Assembly: GCA_019137115.1 (NCBI GenBank)
Contig: JAGVSV010000204.1
Location: 1-11,415 of the forward strand
Direction: 5' to 3'
DNA from: Bacillota bacterium
GTDB lineage: Bacteria > Bacillota > Clostridia > Christensenellales > Aristaeellaceae
DNA: 11,415 bases
The position numbers were made by a program, and so were the translations under genes. The notes beneath the pieces were generated by a model. That model was given only the letters and a program-made list of their open reading frames with translations. It was not told the origin of the DNA and searched no databases. Below, piece after piece: positions 1 to 6,916 of the stretch. Position 1 is the first letter of the stretch, and every line of letters begins with the position of its first letter.

Positions 1-39
1 GACCAGTGCGGTTTTGCCTTGCAGCCTTAGGGTCGTCAT
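1..39 (-). CDS. short-chain dehydrogenase/reductase, N-terminus only (cut by window edge)
   Basis: Only the first 13 codons are in the window: MTTLRLQGKTALV. The LxGKTALV opening is the usual first beta-strand of classical SDR enzymes, just before the TGxxxGxG nucleotide-binding loop, which would lie beyond the edge. The start is the ATG at 39-37. A GGAGG ribosome binding site lies at 50-46, inside the last codons of the oxidoreductase gene upstream, and the ATG overlaps that gene's TGA as ATGA, so the two are probably translationally coupled. SDRs use NAD(P)H to oxidise or reduce alcohols and ketones. As the last visible member of a sugar oxidoreductase cluster, it probably acts on the same substrate as its neighbours. 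The family call rests on a short segment and is not certain. Confidence 0.6.
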   Translation of the reverse strand, partial: MTTLRLQGKTALV

Positions 40-1178
40 CGCAAACCTCCCGGTCTGGGGCCAAGCCTGCCGTCATAGTCCAAGTCATCCTGGGCCGCCA
101 GCGGGAAGGTCACTGGCTGCCCGAGCCTGCCCGAACGATAGATGCCGGTGAACAGCTCCACCGTGCGGCGGCCGTCGGCCAGCGTGATGGCGGGCGCTCG
201 GCGCCCGTCAATCGCGGCCAGGAAATCGTTCAGCTGCGCCAGGTGGAAGTGCAGCATCGGGTCCACCGACAGAAAGAAATCGCTGTCCTGCTTCTGGAAA
301 TCCGCCAGTTGGTCCGCCTCGCCCGCCACCGTCCACAGGTCGTTGACAGGTGGCTCGGCGATGGTGGACACACCGGCGATGAACATGGCGCCGCCGTCGG
401 TCTGCACGCCTATAGAAGCGCCGTTTTCGCCGTGCACGCGCACGTTACCAAACAGCGCGGGGTTTTGCGAGTTGCTGACCACGATGTTGCCGATGGCGCC
501 GGATTTGAAGCGGATGACCGCCGCGGCGGTGTCCTCGACCTCCAGATCGGGGTGGTTGAGCGTGTCCCACAGCGCGTAGAGGCTGTCCACCTCGCCCATG
601 TACCACAACAGCAGGTCGAGCTGGTGCGGCGCCTGGTTGACCAGCACGCCGCCGCCCTCGCCTGCCCACGTGCCGCGCCAGGGGTCGGACGCGTAATACG
701 CCATGTCCCGCCAGCCCAGCATGTTGACCGTGCCCAGAATGGGGCGGCCCAGCTTGCCGTCGGTAATCGCCTGCTTGACGCGCTGCGCGGGCGGATAAAA
801 CCTGCGCTGGCAGATCGTGGTGCCAACCACCCCAGCGGCCTGCACCGCGTTGATGATGGCGTCACAATCCGCAAGCGACGCAGCCAGCGGCTTTTCGATG
901 GCGACGTGTACGCCCAGTTGCGCGCACGCCACGGCCAGTTCGGCGTGGTTGGGGTGCGGGGTGCAGATGGATACCGCCTGCACGCCCTCGTTTTTGATCA
1001 TGGCTTCCACATCGTCATAGGCGGGGATGGCATATTCCGCGCCAAAGGCTTGCGCGCGCGGCAGCGTGCGGTTGTAGCACGCCACCAGATGGGCGCGCTT
1101 CGTGGCCTGGTAGGCTTTGGCATGAAAATGCCCCACCTTGCCACAGCCGACAACGGCGGTGCGAATGGGTTCCGACAT
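36..1178 (-). CDS. Gfo/Idh/MocA family NAD(P)-dependent oxidoreductase
   Basis: This is a 380-aa cytoplasmic dehydrogenase of normal length for the family. The N-terminal Rossmann fold shows GCGKVG at residues 11-16. The family hallmark EKP sits at 95-97, and the catalytic-domain motif APHQLDLLLW (183-192) supplies the usual His185 and Asp188. Relatives oxidise or reduce sugars, inositols and sugar acids with bound NAD(P); the substrate cannot be read from sequence. The start ATG is preceded by AAGGAGGGG at about 1188-1180, in the 9-bp gap after the alcohol dehydrogenase gene. Its stop overlaps the start of the SDR gene as ATGA. It is the fourth gene of the minus-strand cluster and appears intact. 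Family is certain, substrate unknown. Confidence 0.93.
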   Translation of the reverse strand: MSEPIRTAVVGCGKVGHFHAKAYQATKRAHLVACYNRTLPRAQAFGAEYAIPAYDDVEAMIKNEGVQAVSICTPHPNHAELAVACAQLGVHVAIEKPLAASLADCDAIINAVQAAGVVGTTICQRRFYPPAQRVKQAITDGKLGRPILGTVNMLGWRDMAYYASDPWRGTWAGEGGGVLVNQAPHQLDLLLWYMGEVDSLYALWDTLNHPDLEVEDTAAAVIRFKSGAIGNIVVSNSQNPALFGNVRVHGENGASIGVQTDGGAMFIAGVSTIAEPPVNDLWTVAGEADQLADFQKQDSDFFLSVDPMLHFHLAQLNDFLAAIDGRRAPAITLADGRRTVELFTGIYRSGRLGQPVTFPLAAQDDLDYDGRLGPRPGGLR

Positions 1179-1187
1179 GGCCCCTCC

Positions 1188-2125
1188 TTATGGGATCAGA
1201 ACGATCTTGTTCAATCCCTTCTCGCGCTCATAGGCGCGGTTGATCCACTCCCCGCCCTCCGACAGCGGCACCGTGCGGGAAATCATGCGGTCGGTATCCA
1301 CAACGCCTGCGGCGATCAGGTCCAGGCACGCGGCGTATTCCCCGGCCGACGCGCAGCTGCCGAACAGCGACAGCTGCCGGGTGACCACCTTTTGCAGCGG
1401 GAAATTGATGCTGGGTTTCAGGTTGCCCACCAGCACGATGGCGCCGTTGAGTTTGGCGGCATCGATGCACAGATTGACCGTTTCCCCGATGCCCACAGCG
1501 TCAAAGGCGATGTCCACGCCTCCATTGTTGGTGGCTGCAAGTATTTCTTTGGGCGCGTCGGGCATTGTTGTGTTTACGCAGTGCGTGGCGCCGTTTGCTT
1601 TGGCTTCCTGAAGCTTCGCCTCATCCACGTCCGCCGCGATCAACATGCCCGCGCCCATGCTGCGCACGACCTGCAGCGTCAGCATGCCGATGGTGCCCAC
1701 GCCCGCGATCAGCACGGCGTCGCCTTCGTTCACCTTGGTGCGGGTGGCCGCGTGCATGGCGATCGCCAGCGGCTCCACCATCGCGGCCTGTGTGAAGCTG
1801 ACCTTGTCGGGCAGCTTGTACAGAATGTGCTGGGGCACCAGCACATATTCGGCGAACGCACCGTCCTGGCGGTAATCATCGCAGGACACGCCCAGCACCC
1901 GGCGCGTGGCGCACAGGTTGACCAGCCCGGCACGGCACCGATCGCACACGCCGCAGTAGATGGTGGAATCAAACGTGACGCGGTCTCCGGGCTTGTAGCC
2001 TTCCACGCCCTCGCCCACCTGCGCGATCACGCCGGCGGCTTCGTGGCCCATGATCACCCCGGCTGCGGCGTCGGCACATCCTTGTAGGCAAATTTGCGGT
2101 ATTCCTCCATCACCAGCGCTTTCAT
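1188..2125 (-). pseudogene. zinc-dependent alcohol dehydrogenase (threonine/sorbitol dehydrogenase-like), internal deletion plus frameshift
   Basis: The gene starts properly at the ATG at 2125-2123, with AAGGAGGG upstream, and encodes MKALVMEEYRKFAYKD followed by seven more residues. It then meets a TGA at 2056-2054. The rest of the protein, VIMGHEAAGVIAQVGEG onward, continues in another frame from a GTG at 2057 and is 289 aa long. Family members have roughly 30 more codons between these parts, carrying the CGxCGSD segment with the first catalytic zinc ligand; these are absent. What remains includes the GHE zinc motif, four structural-zinc cysteines in CGVCDRCRAGLVNLC (residues 35-49 of the 289-aa piece), and the Rossmann motif GVGTIG (119-124). 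The TGA and GTG overlap as GTGA, so reinitiation is conceivable, but without the catalytic cysteine a normal dehydrogenase is unlikely. The gene lies 19 bp downstream of the esterase. The lesion may be real or an assembly error. Confidence 0.85.
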
Positions 2126-2144
2126 GGTGCCCTCCTTGTCGTTT

Positions 2145-3104
2145 TCACAGCCCTAGCATGAAGCTGTAGATCATGTCGTCCGAGCCCGGCAGCCCCTCGT
2201 GGCCAAAGTCCGGCCAGATTTCGTAGGACTTGGGGGCGTTGATCTTGTTGTAGGCGGCAAACTGCGTGGACGGCGGGCATATGTCGTCCATCAGGCCGCA
2301 GTAGAGCACCGTCTCGCCCTTGATGCGGTTGGCCAGGTGTTGCAGGTCGATGTAGCCCAGCTTGGTAAAAATCTCGTCCACCCGCTTGTGCTGCGGGTCG
2401 CTGCGCCGGAAATGCTCGCGCAGTTCGGCATAGGCGGCCACGTCCAGGTCCATGTCCCACACCCTGCGGTAATCGCACATGAACGGGAACACCGGCGCCA
2501 GCTTTTTGACGCGGGGTTCCAGCGCCGCGCACGCCAGCGTCAGCGCGCCGCCCTGGCTGCCGCCGGTGGCGCCGACACGGTTTTCGTCCACCTCGGGGAA
2601 ATCCATCACGATGCGCGCCAGCTGCGCGGTGTCCAGAAACAGGTCGCGGGTCAGCAGTTTATCGGGGTTCGGGTCATCCAGCCCGCGGATGATCTGGCCG
2701 CGGTGGGTGTTGCCCTTCACGCCGCCCACATCCTCGGACTTGCCGCCCTGCCCGCGGCTGTCCAGCGCCGCCACCACAAAGCCGGACTGCGCGTACGCCA
2801 GGTGCCCCGTCCAGCTGCCGGAATCCCCGGTGTAGCCGTGGAAGCGCAGCACGGCGGGCAGCTTGCCCGGCCGGTCAGGGATCAGCAGTTTTGCATATAC
2901 ACGCGCGCCGCCCACGCCGGTGAACCACAGATCATAACAGGTCACGCCCGGCGCCTGAAACGCCGCGGGCACTCGCTCATGCGCGGTGCCCAGCGCGTGC
3001 ATGGCATCAAGCGCGCGCGTCCAGTATGCGTCAAAATCCTTGGGTTTGGGGTTTACGCCCTGGTAGGTCAGCAATTCCTGAAGGGGCATGTCAACAATGG
3101 GCAT
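2145..3104 (-). CDS. acetylxylan esterase / cephalosporin-C deacetylase family (CE7) hydrolase
   Basis: This is a 319-aa alpha/beta hydrolase, the usual length of carbohydrate esterase family 7. The CE7 signature is complete: RGQG at 117-120, the nucleophile elbow GGSQGG at 181-186 (Ser183), GLMDDICPPST at 270-280 with the catalytic Asp273, and GHE at 301-303 with His302. CE7 enzymes remove acetyl groups from short xylo-oligosaccharides and other small acetyl esters, and most act in the cytoplasm. No signal peptide is visible, in agreement. The start ATG has AGGAGA at 3117-3112, 7-8 nt upstream. It lies 35 bp downstream of ypfJ and is followed after 19 bp by the dehydrogenase genes. This suggests that an imported acetylated sugar is first deacetylated and then processed by the oxidoreductases; that link is an inference. 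Confidence 0.93.
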   Translation of the reverse strand: MPIVDMPLQELLTYQGVNPKPKDFDAYWTRALDAMHALGTAHERVPAAFQAPGVTCYDLWFTGVGGARVYAKLLIPDRPGKLPAVLRFHGYTGDSGSWTGHLAYAQSGFVVAALDSRGQGGKSEDVGGVKGNTHRGQIIRGLDDPNPDKLLTRDLFLDTAQLARIVMDFPEVDENRVGATGGSQGGALTLACAALEPRVKKLAPVFPFMCDYRRVWDMDLDVAAYAELREHFRRSDPQHKRVDEIFTKLGYIDLQHLANRIKGETVLYCGLMDDICPPSTQFAAYNKINAPKSYEIWPDFGHEGLPGSDDMIYSFMLGL

Positions 3105-3139
3105 GGCAAAGTCTCCTATACGTTATGATAACCGGATGA

Positions 3140-4006
3140 TCAGATGGCGCCGCTGAAGGTGTCCCATTGGGACAGGTCGCCCGCGTCAAAGCCCCTGCGG
3201 AACCAGGTCTTGCGCTGCTGGCTGGTGCCGTGGTTGAAGGTGTCCGGGTCGACATAGCCCTGCATTTTGCGCTGGATGCTGTCATCCCCCACGGCTTCGG
3301 CGGCGGACATGGCTTTCTCCATGTCGCCCTGCTCCATATAGCCCTTGTTGGCAATGCCGCGCGCCACCACGCCGGCCAGATAGTCGGCCTGCAGTTCGTA
3401 ACGCACGCTGATCTCATTGAAGTCGGTCTGGGAGATGCGGCCGGTGGCCGCTTGCTGCCGGTACTGGTTTAACTGCTCGGTGACGCTCAGCAGGGTTTGC
3501 ACATGGTGGCCGGCCTCGTGGGCGATGACATACGTTAAGATAAAGTCCCCCTGGTCGGCGCCGTAGCGGTTGACCAGCGTGTCATAGAAGCTTAAGTCCA
3601 GGTAGATTGTCTGGTCGCCCGGGCAGTAGAACGGCCCCACGCCGGAATCCGCCGCGCCGCAGGCGGTGTTGACCGCGCCCGTGTACACCGTCATCGTGGG
3701 CTGCTTGTAGGTTTCGTTGTATTTGGGGAACAGCGCGCCCCAGACGTCCTCAATGTCCGCCAGCACAACGCCGGAAAACTCAAACATCTGCTGCTCGCGC
3801 TCGGAGGGCTGGTAATCCTGCTGCTGTTGCTGCTGGGTGACGCCGCCGCCGAACAACCCGCCCAGCGCGCCGGGATCGCCGGTGATCAAAAACACAACCA
3901 GTGCCAGTATCAAACCGGCGCCGCCGGCGGTTGCAACGCCGCGGCCGGTCATCCTGCCGCGCTGGTCATTGACATTGGTGCTGCGCCGCCTGCCTTGCCA
4001 TTTCAT
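3140..4006 (-). CDS. ypfJ: membrane-anchored neutral zinc metallopeptidase, YpfJ family
   Basis: The 288-aa protein starts at the ATG at 4006-4004, chosen because AGGAGGG lies 7 nt upstream; the open frame continues upstream but overlaps the divergent thpR gene and looks non-coding. Residues 1-27 are basic and probably cytoplasmic. Residues 28-42 form one membrane segment (GGAGLILALVVFLIT), followed by a Gly-rich and poly-Gln linker (53-63). The extracytoplasmic domain carries the HEAGHH zinc motif at 163-168 and ELQAD at 204-208, which supplies the third ligand region. Cys116 and Cys128 (TACGAAD, FYCPG) and FNHGTSQQR near 257-265 are also typical of this family (Pfam Zn_peptidase). The role of YpfJ proteins is poorly known. 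It has its own promoter at 4072-4044 and may read through into the esterase cluster. Confidence 0.92.
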   Translation of the reverse strand: MKWQGRRRSTNVNDQRGRMTGRGVATAGGAGLILALVVFLITGDPGALGGLFGGGVTQQQQQQDYQPSEREQQMFEFSGVVLADIEDVWGALFPKYNETYKQPTMTVYTGAVNTACGAADSGVGPFYCPGDQTIYLDLSFYDTLVNRYGADQGDFILTYVIAHEAGHHVQTLLSVTEQLNQYRQQAATGRISQTDFNEISVRYELQADYLAGVVARGIANKGYMEQGDMEKAMSAAEAVGDDSIQRKMQGYVDPDTFNHGTSQQRKTWFRRGFDAGDLSQWDTFSGAI

Positions 4007-4043
4007 GTGCGTGCCCTCCTCAGTTGTCGGGGTTGTTGATGGC

Positions 4044-4072
4044 ATGTTACCAAATCCACTCCGATAGGGCAA
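4044..4072 (-). promoter_or_regulatory. predicted sigma-A promoter for ypfJ
   Basis: On the minus strand, TTGCCC (4072-4067) and TAACAT (4049-4044) are separated by exactly 17 nt. Each matches the consensus at 4 of 6 bases. Transcription would begin near 4037, giving a leader of about 30 nt that contains the AGGAGGG ribosome binding site. The site lies back to back with the rightward thpR promoter. Pattern only; not tested. Confidence 0.5.
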
Positions 4073-4097
4073 TACGATATTCGTTTTGTGAGGTGCT

Positions 4098-4126
4098 TTG
4101 ACGCAACAAATTTCCGGTGGTACGCT
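4098..4126 (+). promoter_or_regulatory. predicted sigma-A promoter for thpR
   Basis: TTGACG (4098-4103) and TACGCT (4121-4126) are separated by 17 nt. The -35 box is 5 of 6; the -10 box is weak but keeps the key TA and final T. Transcription would start near 4133, only about 16 nt before the ATG, leaving just enough room for the AAAGGAG ribosome binding site. An alternative -10 (TATACA at 4130-4135) would be too far from this -35 and too close to the ATG. Confidence 0.4.
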
Positions 4127-4148
4127 TTGTATACAGAAAGGAGCGCCC

Positions 4149-4706
4149 ATGATGTTACGGGAAGCATCGATCCGGATGTTCATCGCCGCGCAACTGCCGC
4201 AGGCGTTCCTGCCGGTCTTGGGTGAAGCGTCCGATGTTGTAAGGCAAAACGCCCATTCCCTGCGCTTGACAAAGCCCGAGAACCTGCATCTGACGCTGTG
4301 TTTCCTGGGCGATCTGCCCCAGGACAAAGCGCGGGAGGTTCGCGACTGGTTCGGTGGCCTTCCGGTGCTGTTAGAAGAGGAGCGCATGGCCCACATTGCG
4401 GATTATGGCGCGTTTCGCGGGCGGGACGGCTTGACGCTGTGGGCGGGGCTGACGGTGACGGAGCGTATGAAAGCGCTGGCGCTGGAACTCGCCGACGGCG
4501 CGCGAGCGCTGGACATAGCGGTCGATCACCGCGCGTTTGTGCCGCATGTGACGCTGGCGCGCAGCGCGCGGCTGACGCGCCCCATCCAGGAGATAGCGCC
4601 AGGCTTGCCGCGTTCAGCACCCGCAGCGTTCCCTGCGGTCGTGTTGTTTCAAAGCACATTTGCGAAAAGCGGCATGCTCTACACGCCGCTACATCTCCTG
4701 AAGTAA
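4149..4706 (+). CDS. thpR: RNA 2',3'-cyclic phosphodiesterase (LigT/ThpR family)
   Basis: The 185-aa protein belongs to the 2H phosphoesterase superfamily. Both HxTx motifs are present and well spaced: HLTL at residues 47-50 and HVTL at 133-136, the second preceded by the usual Phe-x-Pro (FVPHVTLAR). These pairs of His and Thr hydrolyse 2',3'-cyclic phosphate ends to 2'-phosphomonoesters; the cellular substrate in bacteria is unsettled. The ATG at 4149 is preferred because AAAGGAG (4137-4143) is 5 nt upstream. The next codon is also ATG (4152, 8 nt away) and is equally possible. The upstream TTG at 4098 is part of the probable -35 box and has no ribosome binding site. The gene is alone on its strand here, divergent from ypfJ and ending 3 nt from the convergent ltaE. 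Confidence 0.93.
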   Translation: MMLREASIRMFIAAQLPQAFLPVLGEASDVVRQNAHSLRLTKPENLHLTLCFLGDLPQDKAREVRDWFGGLPVLLEEERMAHIADYGAFRGRDGLTLWAGLTVTERMKALALELADGARALDIAVDHRAFVPHVTLARSARLTRPIQEIAPGLPRSAPAAFPAVVLFQSTFAKSGMLYTPLHLLK

Positions 4707-4709
4707 CCG

Positions 4710-5747
4710 TCAGCCCCGCAGCCGCTCCATCGCCTCGACCAACTCGTCCACCTGTTCACCCGTGGTCGCCCAGCTGGTGCAGAAGCGCACCACACGCTCC
4801 TTTTCCCCCTGCGTGATGGTGCCAAACGCGCAGGACTCCGCAAGCGCGTCGGCTACGGACACCGGCAAACGCACAAACTGCTGGTTGGACGGTGACGCGC
4901 CCGCCAGCGCGAACCCCAGGTTTTGCAGCCCATCGCGCAGTTGCAGCGCCAGCGCGTTGGCGTGGCGCGAGAGCGAAAGATACAGATCGTCCTTAAGCAG
5001 CGCGTCAAACTGCGCCCCCAGCAGCCAGCCCTTGGCGAGCATGCCGCCGCGCTGTTTGATGTGGTAGCGGAAGTCCTTGGCCAGCGCGGCATTGGTGAAC
5101 ACGATGGCTTCCCCGAACAGCGCGCCCTGCTTGGTGCCGCCGATGGTGAACACATCCGTTAAGCGGGCGACATCATGAATGCTCAGGTCACCGCCTTCCG
5201 CCGTCAGCCCATACCCCAGCCGCGCGCCGTCCAGGTACAGCGGCAGCCCCAGTGCCCGGCAGGTGGTCGACAGCGCTTCCAGCTCCGCACGCTGGTAGAT
5301 GGTGCCCAGCTCGGTGGTGTGGGAGATGTACACCATGCCGGGCTTGACGATGTGCTCAAACGCTTCGTCGTTGGCGTGGGAAGTGACCACTTCCCGGACG
5401 GCGTCCGCTGTCACCTTGCCCTGCGCGTTTTCCACCGTCAGCACCTTGTGCCCGGTGGCTTCCACCGCGCCGGTTTCGTGCGCGTTGATGTGTCCGGTGG
5501 TGGCGGCGATGACCCCCTCGTGCGGGCGCAGGAGGGAGGCGATCACCGTCAGGTTGGCCTGGGTGCCGCCGGACACAAAATGCACCGGCGCGCCCTTAAT
5601 CCCCACCCATGCGCGGATGCGGTCGGCGGCGGCCGAACAGATGGCATCCTCGCCATAGCCGGGGAAGGCTTGACCCTGGATGGACTGCAGATAGGCCAGC
5701 ACGGCGGGGTGCCCGCCATGCTGATAGTCATTCAGGAATGGCAGCAT
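4710..5747 (-). CDS. ltaE: low-specificity L-threonine aldolase family (PLP-dependent)
   Basis: The 345-aa fold-type I PLP enzyme matches the usual family length. Visible motifs are the N-terminal FPGYGED (28-34), SGGTQAN (59-65, cofactor phosphate contacts), TGHINAHETGA (84-94, with the ring-stacking and catalytic His), LDGARLGYG (172-180, Asp173 to the pyridine nitrogen and Arg176 to the substrate carboxylate), and GGTKQGA (203-209), whose Lys206 forms the Schiff base. These enzymes split L-threonine or allo-threonine into glycine and acetaldehyde. The ATG at 5747 is chosen because AAGGGGG lies 5 nt upstream; a start 16 codons earlier would add only a basic, non-conserved stretch. The first 20 bp overlap the end of the AAA+ gene, so translation is probably coupled. 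Some relatives act on other beta-hydroxy amino acids. Confidence 0.92.
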   Translation of the reverse strand: MLPFLNDYQHGGHPAVLAYLQSIQGQAFPGYGEDAICSAAADRIRAWVGIKGAPVHFVSGGTQANLTVIASLLRPHEGVIAATTGHINAHETGAVEATGHKVLTVENAQGKVTADAVREVVTSHANDEAFEHIVKPGMVYISHTTELGTIYQRAELEALSTTCRALGLPLYLDGARLGYGLTAEGGDLSIHDVARLTDVFTIGGTKQGALFGEAIVFTNAALAKDFRYHIKQRGGMLAKGWLLGAQFDALLKDDLYLSLSRHANALALQLRDGLQNLGFALAGASPSNQQFVRLPVSVADALAESCAFGTITQGEKERVVRFCTSWATTGEQVDELVEAMERLRG

Positions 5748-6447
5748 CGTTTCCCCCTTGATCGTCGCCCTCGTCCTGCGCCGCATCCTCCGCACCGGGA
5801 ATGTCGCTTCTGGTAATCTGCATCAGCTGCTCGCGGGTGACATCCTGCATTTTGGCCAGGCGGTTGGCCTGCCGGGAGATGGCTTGTTCAAACAAATTGC
5901 GCACGCCGCGCGCGTTGCCAAAGCCGATGGCGTTCTCGCTCTCGTCCAGGATCAGCTGGCGCAGCGGCTCGCGCGCGTCCTCATCCAGCGTGTACCCGGC
6001 CTTGTTCATACGCATGTCAAAGATGGCCATCATCTCGTCGATGGTATAGTCCGGGAAGTACATATAACGGTTGAAGCGCGACTGCAGGCCGGGGTTTGAG
6101 TGCACAAAGTCATTCATCAAATCCACATAACCGGCCACGATCACCACCAGGTCGTCCTTGTTGTCCTCCATGGCCTTGAGCAGCGTTTCGACCGCTTCCT
6201 GCCCAAAATCCTGCGGGCCGCGGGTGGTCAGCGCATAGGCTTCGTCGATGAACAGCACGCCGCCCAACGCTTTCTTGATCACGTCTGCGGTCTTGAGCGC
6301 CGTCTGCCCCACATAGCCCGCCACCAGGCCGGAACGGTCGACCTCCACCAGATGCCCTTTGCTCAAAATGCCCAGGGAGTGGTAGATGCGGGACATCAGC
6401 CGCGCGATCATCGTCTTGCCGGTGCCCGGGTTGCCGGAAAACACCAT
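5728..6447 (-). CDS. AAA+ ATPase of CbbX/CfxQ-SpoVK type, C-terminal piece with the ATPase domain (frame-shifted from its N-terminus)
   Basis: This 239-aa reading frame holds nearly the whole AAA+ domain: Walker A GNPGTGKT at 5-12, Walker B GVLFIDEA at 63-70 (Asp68, Glu69), the family hallmark NPGLQSRF at 118-125 with the arginine finger, and sensor 2 GNARGVRNLFEQ at 177-188. The acidic tail (EDAAQDEGDDQ) overlaps the start of ltaE. Relatives are hexameric remodelling ATPases; CbbX activates Rubisco, and SpoVK-like proteins occur in sporulating Firmicutes. No Rubisco gene is visible, so the client is unknown. The methionine at 6447 is an internal residue of the original protein. Without the 23-bp duplication upstream, this piece joins the 6857-6408 piece to give one 368-aa protein. 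No ribosome binding site for a separate start is evident. Confidence 0.88.
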   Translation of the reverse strand: MVFSGNPGTGKTMIARLMSRIYHSLGILSKGHLVEVDRSGLVAGYVGQTALKTADVIKKALGGVLFIDEAYALTTRGPQDFGQEAVETLLKAMEDNKDDLVVIVAGYVDLMNDFVHSNPGLQSRFNRYMYFPDYTIDEMMAIFDMRMNKAGYTLDEDAREPLRQLILDESENAIGFGNARGVRNLFEQAISRQANRLAKMQDVTREQLMQITRSDIPGAEDAAQDEGDDQGGNDAAIPE

Positions 6448-6857
6448 GTGAAGCGACAGTTCCTCCGTGGGCAGATCGTGCTGGCGGCGCAGGGCATATC
6501 GTGCTGGCGGCGCAGGGCATACACGGTGACCAGATTGATCAGGCTGTCCACTTCCTTCTTGATCAAATCCAGCCCGATATAATCATTCAGTTCCTTCTTC
6601 AGATCTTCGATGTTCTCCCTGGGCGGCGCGTCCTCTTTCTTCTCCTGTGACTGGGCGGGCTTTGCTTCTTCTTTAGCGAACGGGTCCGGCACGGCGGGGA
6701 AGCCGGGCGGCGGGGTGTCCGGCGTGGTTTCGTCAGGCGTCGGGCCCCATAAATCAGCGCCCACCCGGCGCAGGTTTTCGCCCGCCATTTCCCGGATGAT
6801 CTGGCTTTGAAGGCGGACGATCTCTTCTTTGCGTTTGTCACTTGGGTTGCGGCTCAT
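6408..6857 (-). CDS. AAA+ ATPase of CbbX/SpoVK type, N-terminal piece ending in a frameshift
   Basis: The true start of the AAA+ gene is the ATG at 6857-6855, with AAGGAGG 4 nt upstream. Residues 1-35 are a charged helical stretch. About 36-85 is a Pro/Glu/Lys-rich linker. From 86 onward lies the conserved lead-in to the ATPase domain (LKKELNDYIGLDLIKKEVDSL, ending ALRRQHD at residue 120). Here the 23-bp duplication shifts the frame and the next 29 residues (MPCAASTICP...) are meaningless. If one copy is removed, the frame runs on as LPTEELSLHMVFSGNPGTG, straight into Walker A. Transcription probably starts at the TATAAT promoter embedded in the upstream terminator. As it stands, no full-length ATPase is made unless ribosomes slip or the duplication is an error. 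Confidence 0.85.
   Translation of the reverse strand: MSRNPSDKRKEEIVRLQSQIIREMAGENLRRVGADLWGPTPDETTPDTPPPGFPAVPDPFAKEEAKPAQSQEKKEDAPPRENIEDLKKELNDYIGLDLIKKEVDSLINLVTVYALRRQHDMPCAASTICPRRNCRFTWCFPATRAPARR
6475..6521. repeat. 23-bp tandem duplication that breaks the AAA+ gene
   Basis: Positions 6475-6497 and 6498-6520 are identical 23-base copies (beginning atcgtgctgg, ending gcagggcat), and one further base (6521) continues the match. Because 23 is not a multiple of three, the second copy shifts the AAA+ reading frame. Removing one copy gives an uninterrupted 368-codon protein with fully conserved sequence across the join. Confidence 0.95.
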
Positions 6858-6887
6858 AGTTCCTCCTTGGCGGTGCGTGCTGTGCCC

Positions 6888-6916
6888 ATTATAAAAGCAA
6901 CGGCGCGCTTTGTATA
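6888..6916 (-). promoter_or_regulatory. predicted sigma-A promoter for the AAA+/ltaE unit
   Basis: A perfect TATAAT (-10) at 6893-6888 lies 17 nt from TATACA (6916-6911), a 4-of-6 match for a -35 box. Transcription would begin near 6881, about 24 nt before the AAA+ start codon. The -35 box lies in the loop, and the -10 box overlaps the T-run, of the terminator of the upstream esterase gene. Confidence 0.6.

Noticed and set aside
6..2087. A 693-codon open frame on the plus strand.
   Set aside because: It is antisense to the Gfo/Idh/MocA and alcohol dehydrogenase genes, its product is His/Arg/Val-rich with no domain, and it has no start signal. It is a shadow of the GC-rich codon pattern.
2199..3128. 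A 309-codon plus-strand frame opposite the CE7 esterase.
   Set aside because: Biased composition with no motifs; the esterase on the other strand has its full catalytic signature.
3122..3132. GTTAT-G-ATAAC palindrome between ypfJ and the esterase.
   Set aside because: Arms are only 5 bp, with no paired -35/-10 boxes around it; it may be chance.
3160..3174. TGTCCC/GGGACA dyad with a 3-nt loop near the end of ypfJ.
   Set aside because: It lies within conserved C-terminal codons and no T-run follows on either strand, so it is unlikely to be a terminator.
3814..3837. CTG/TTG triplet run resembling a microsatellite.
   Set aside because: It codes the poly-Gln linker of the YpfJ protein with mixed codons and is a normal low-complexity linker.
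4098..4148. TTG start for thpR 17 codons upstream.
   Set aside because: The TTG is part of a likely -35 box and has no ribosome binding site; AAAGGAG precedes the ATG at 4149.
4007..4396. Upstream extension of ypfJ by 130 codons.
   Set aside because: It would overlap thpR antisense, the added residues look non-coding, and a strong AGGAGGG precedes the ATG at 4006.
4621..4638. CCGCAG/CTGCGG hairpin followed by a T-rich stretch in thpR.
   Set aside because: Only 6 bp, within coding sequence, and the T-rich part is interrupted. The convergent thpR and ltaE genes (3-nt gap) have no clear terminator between them.
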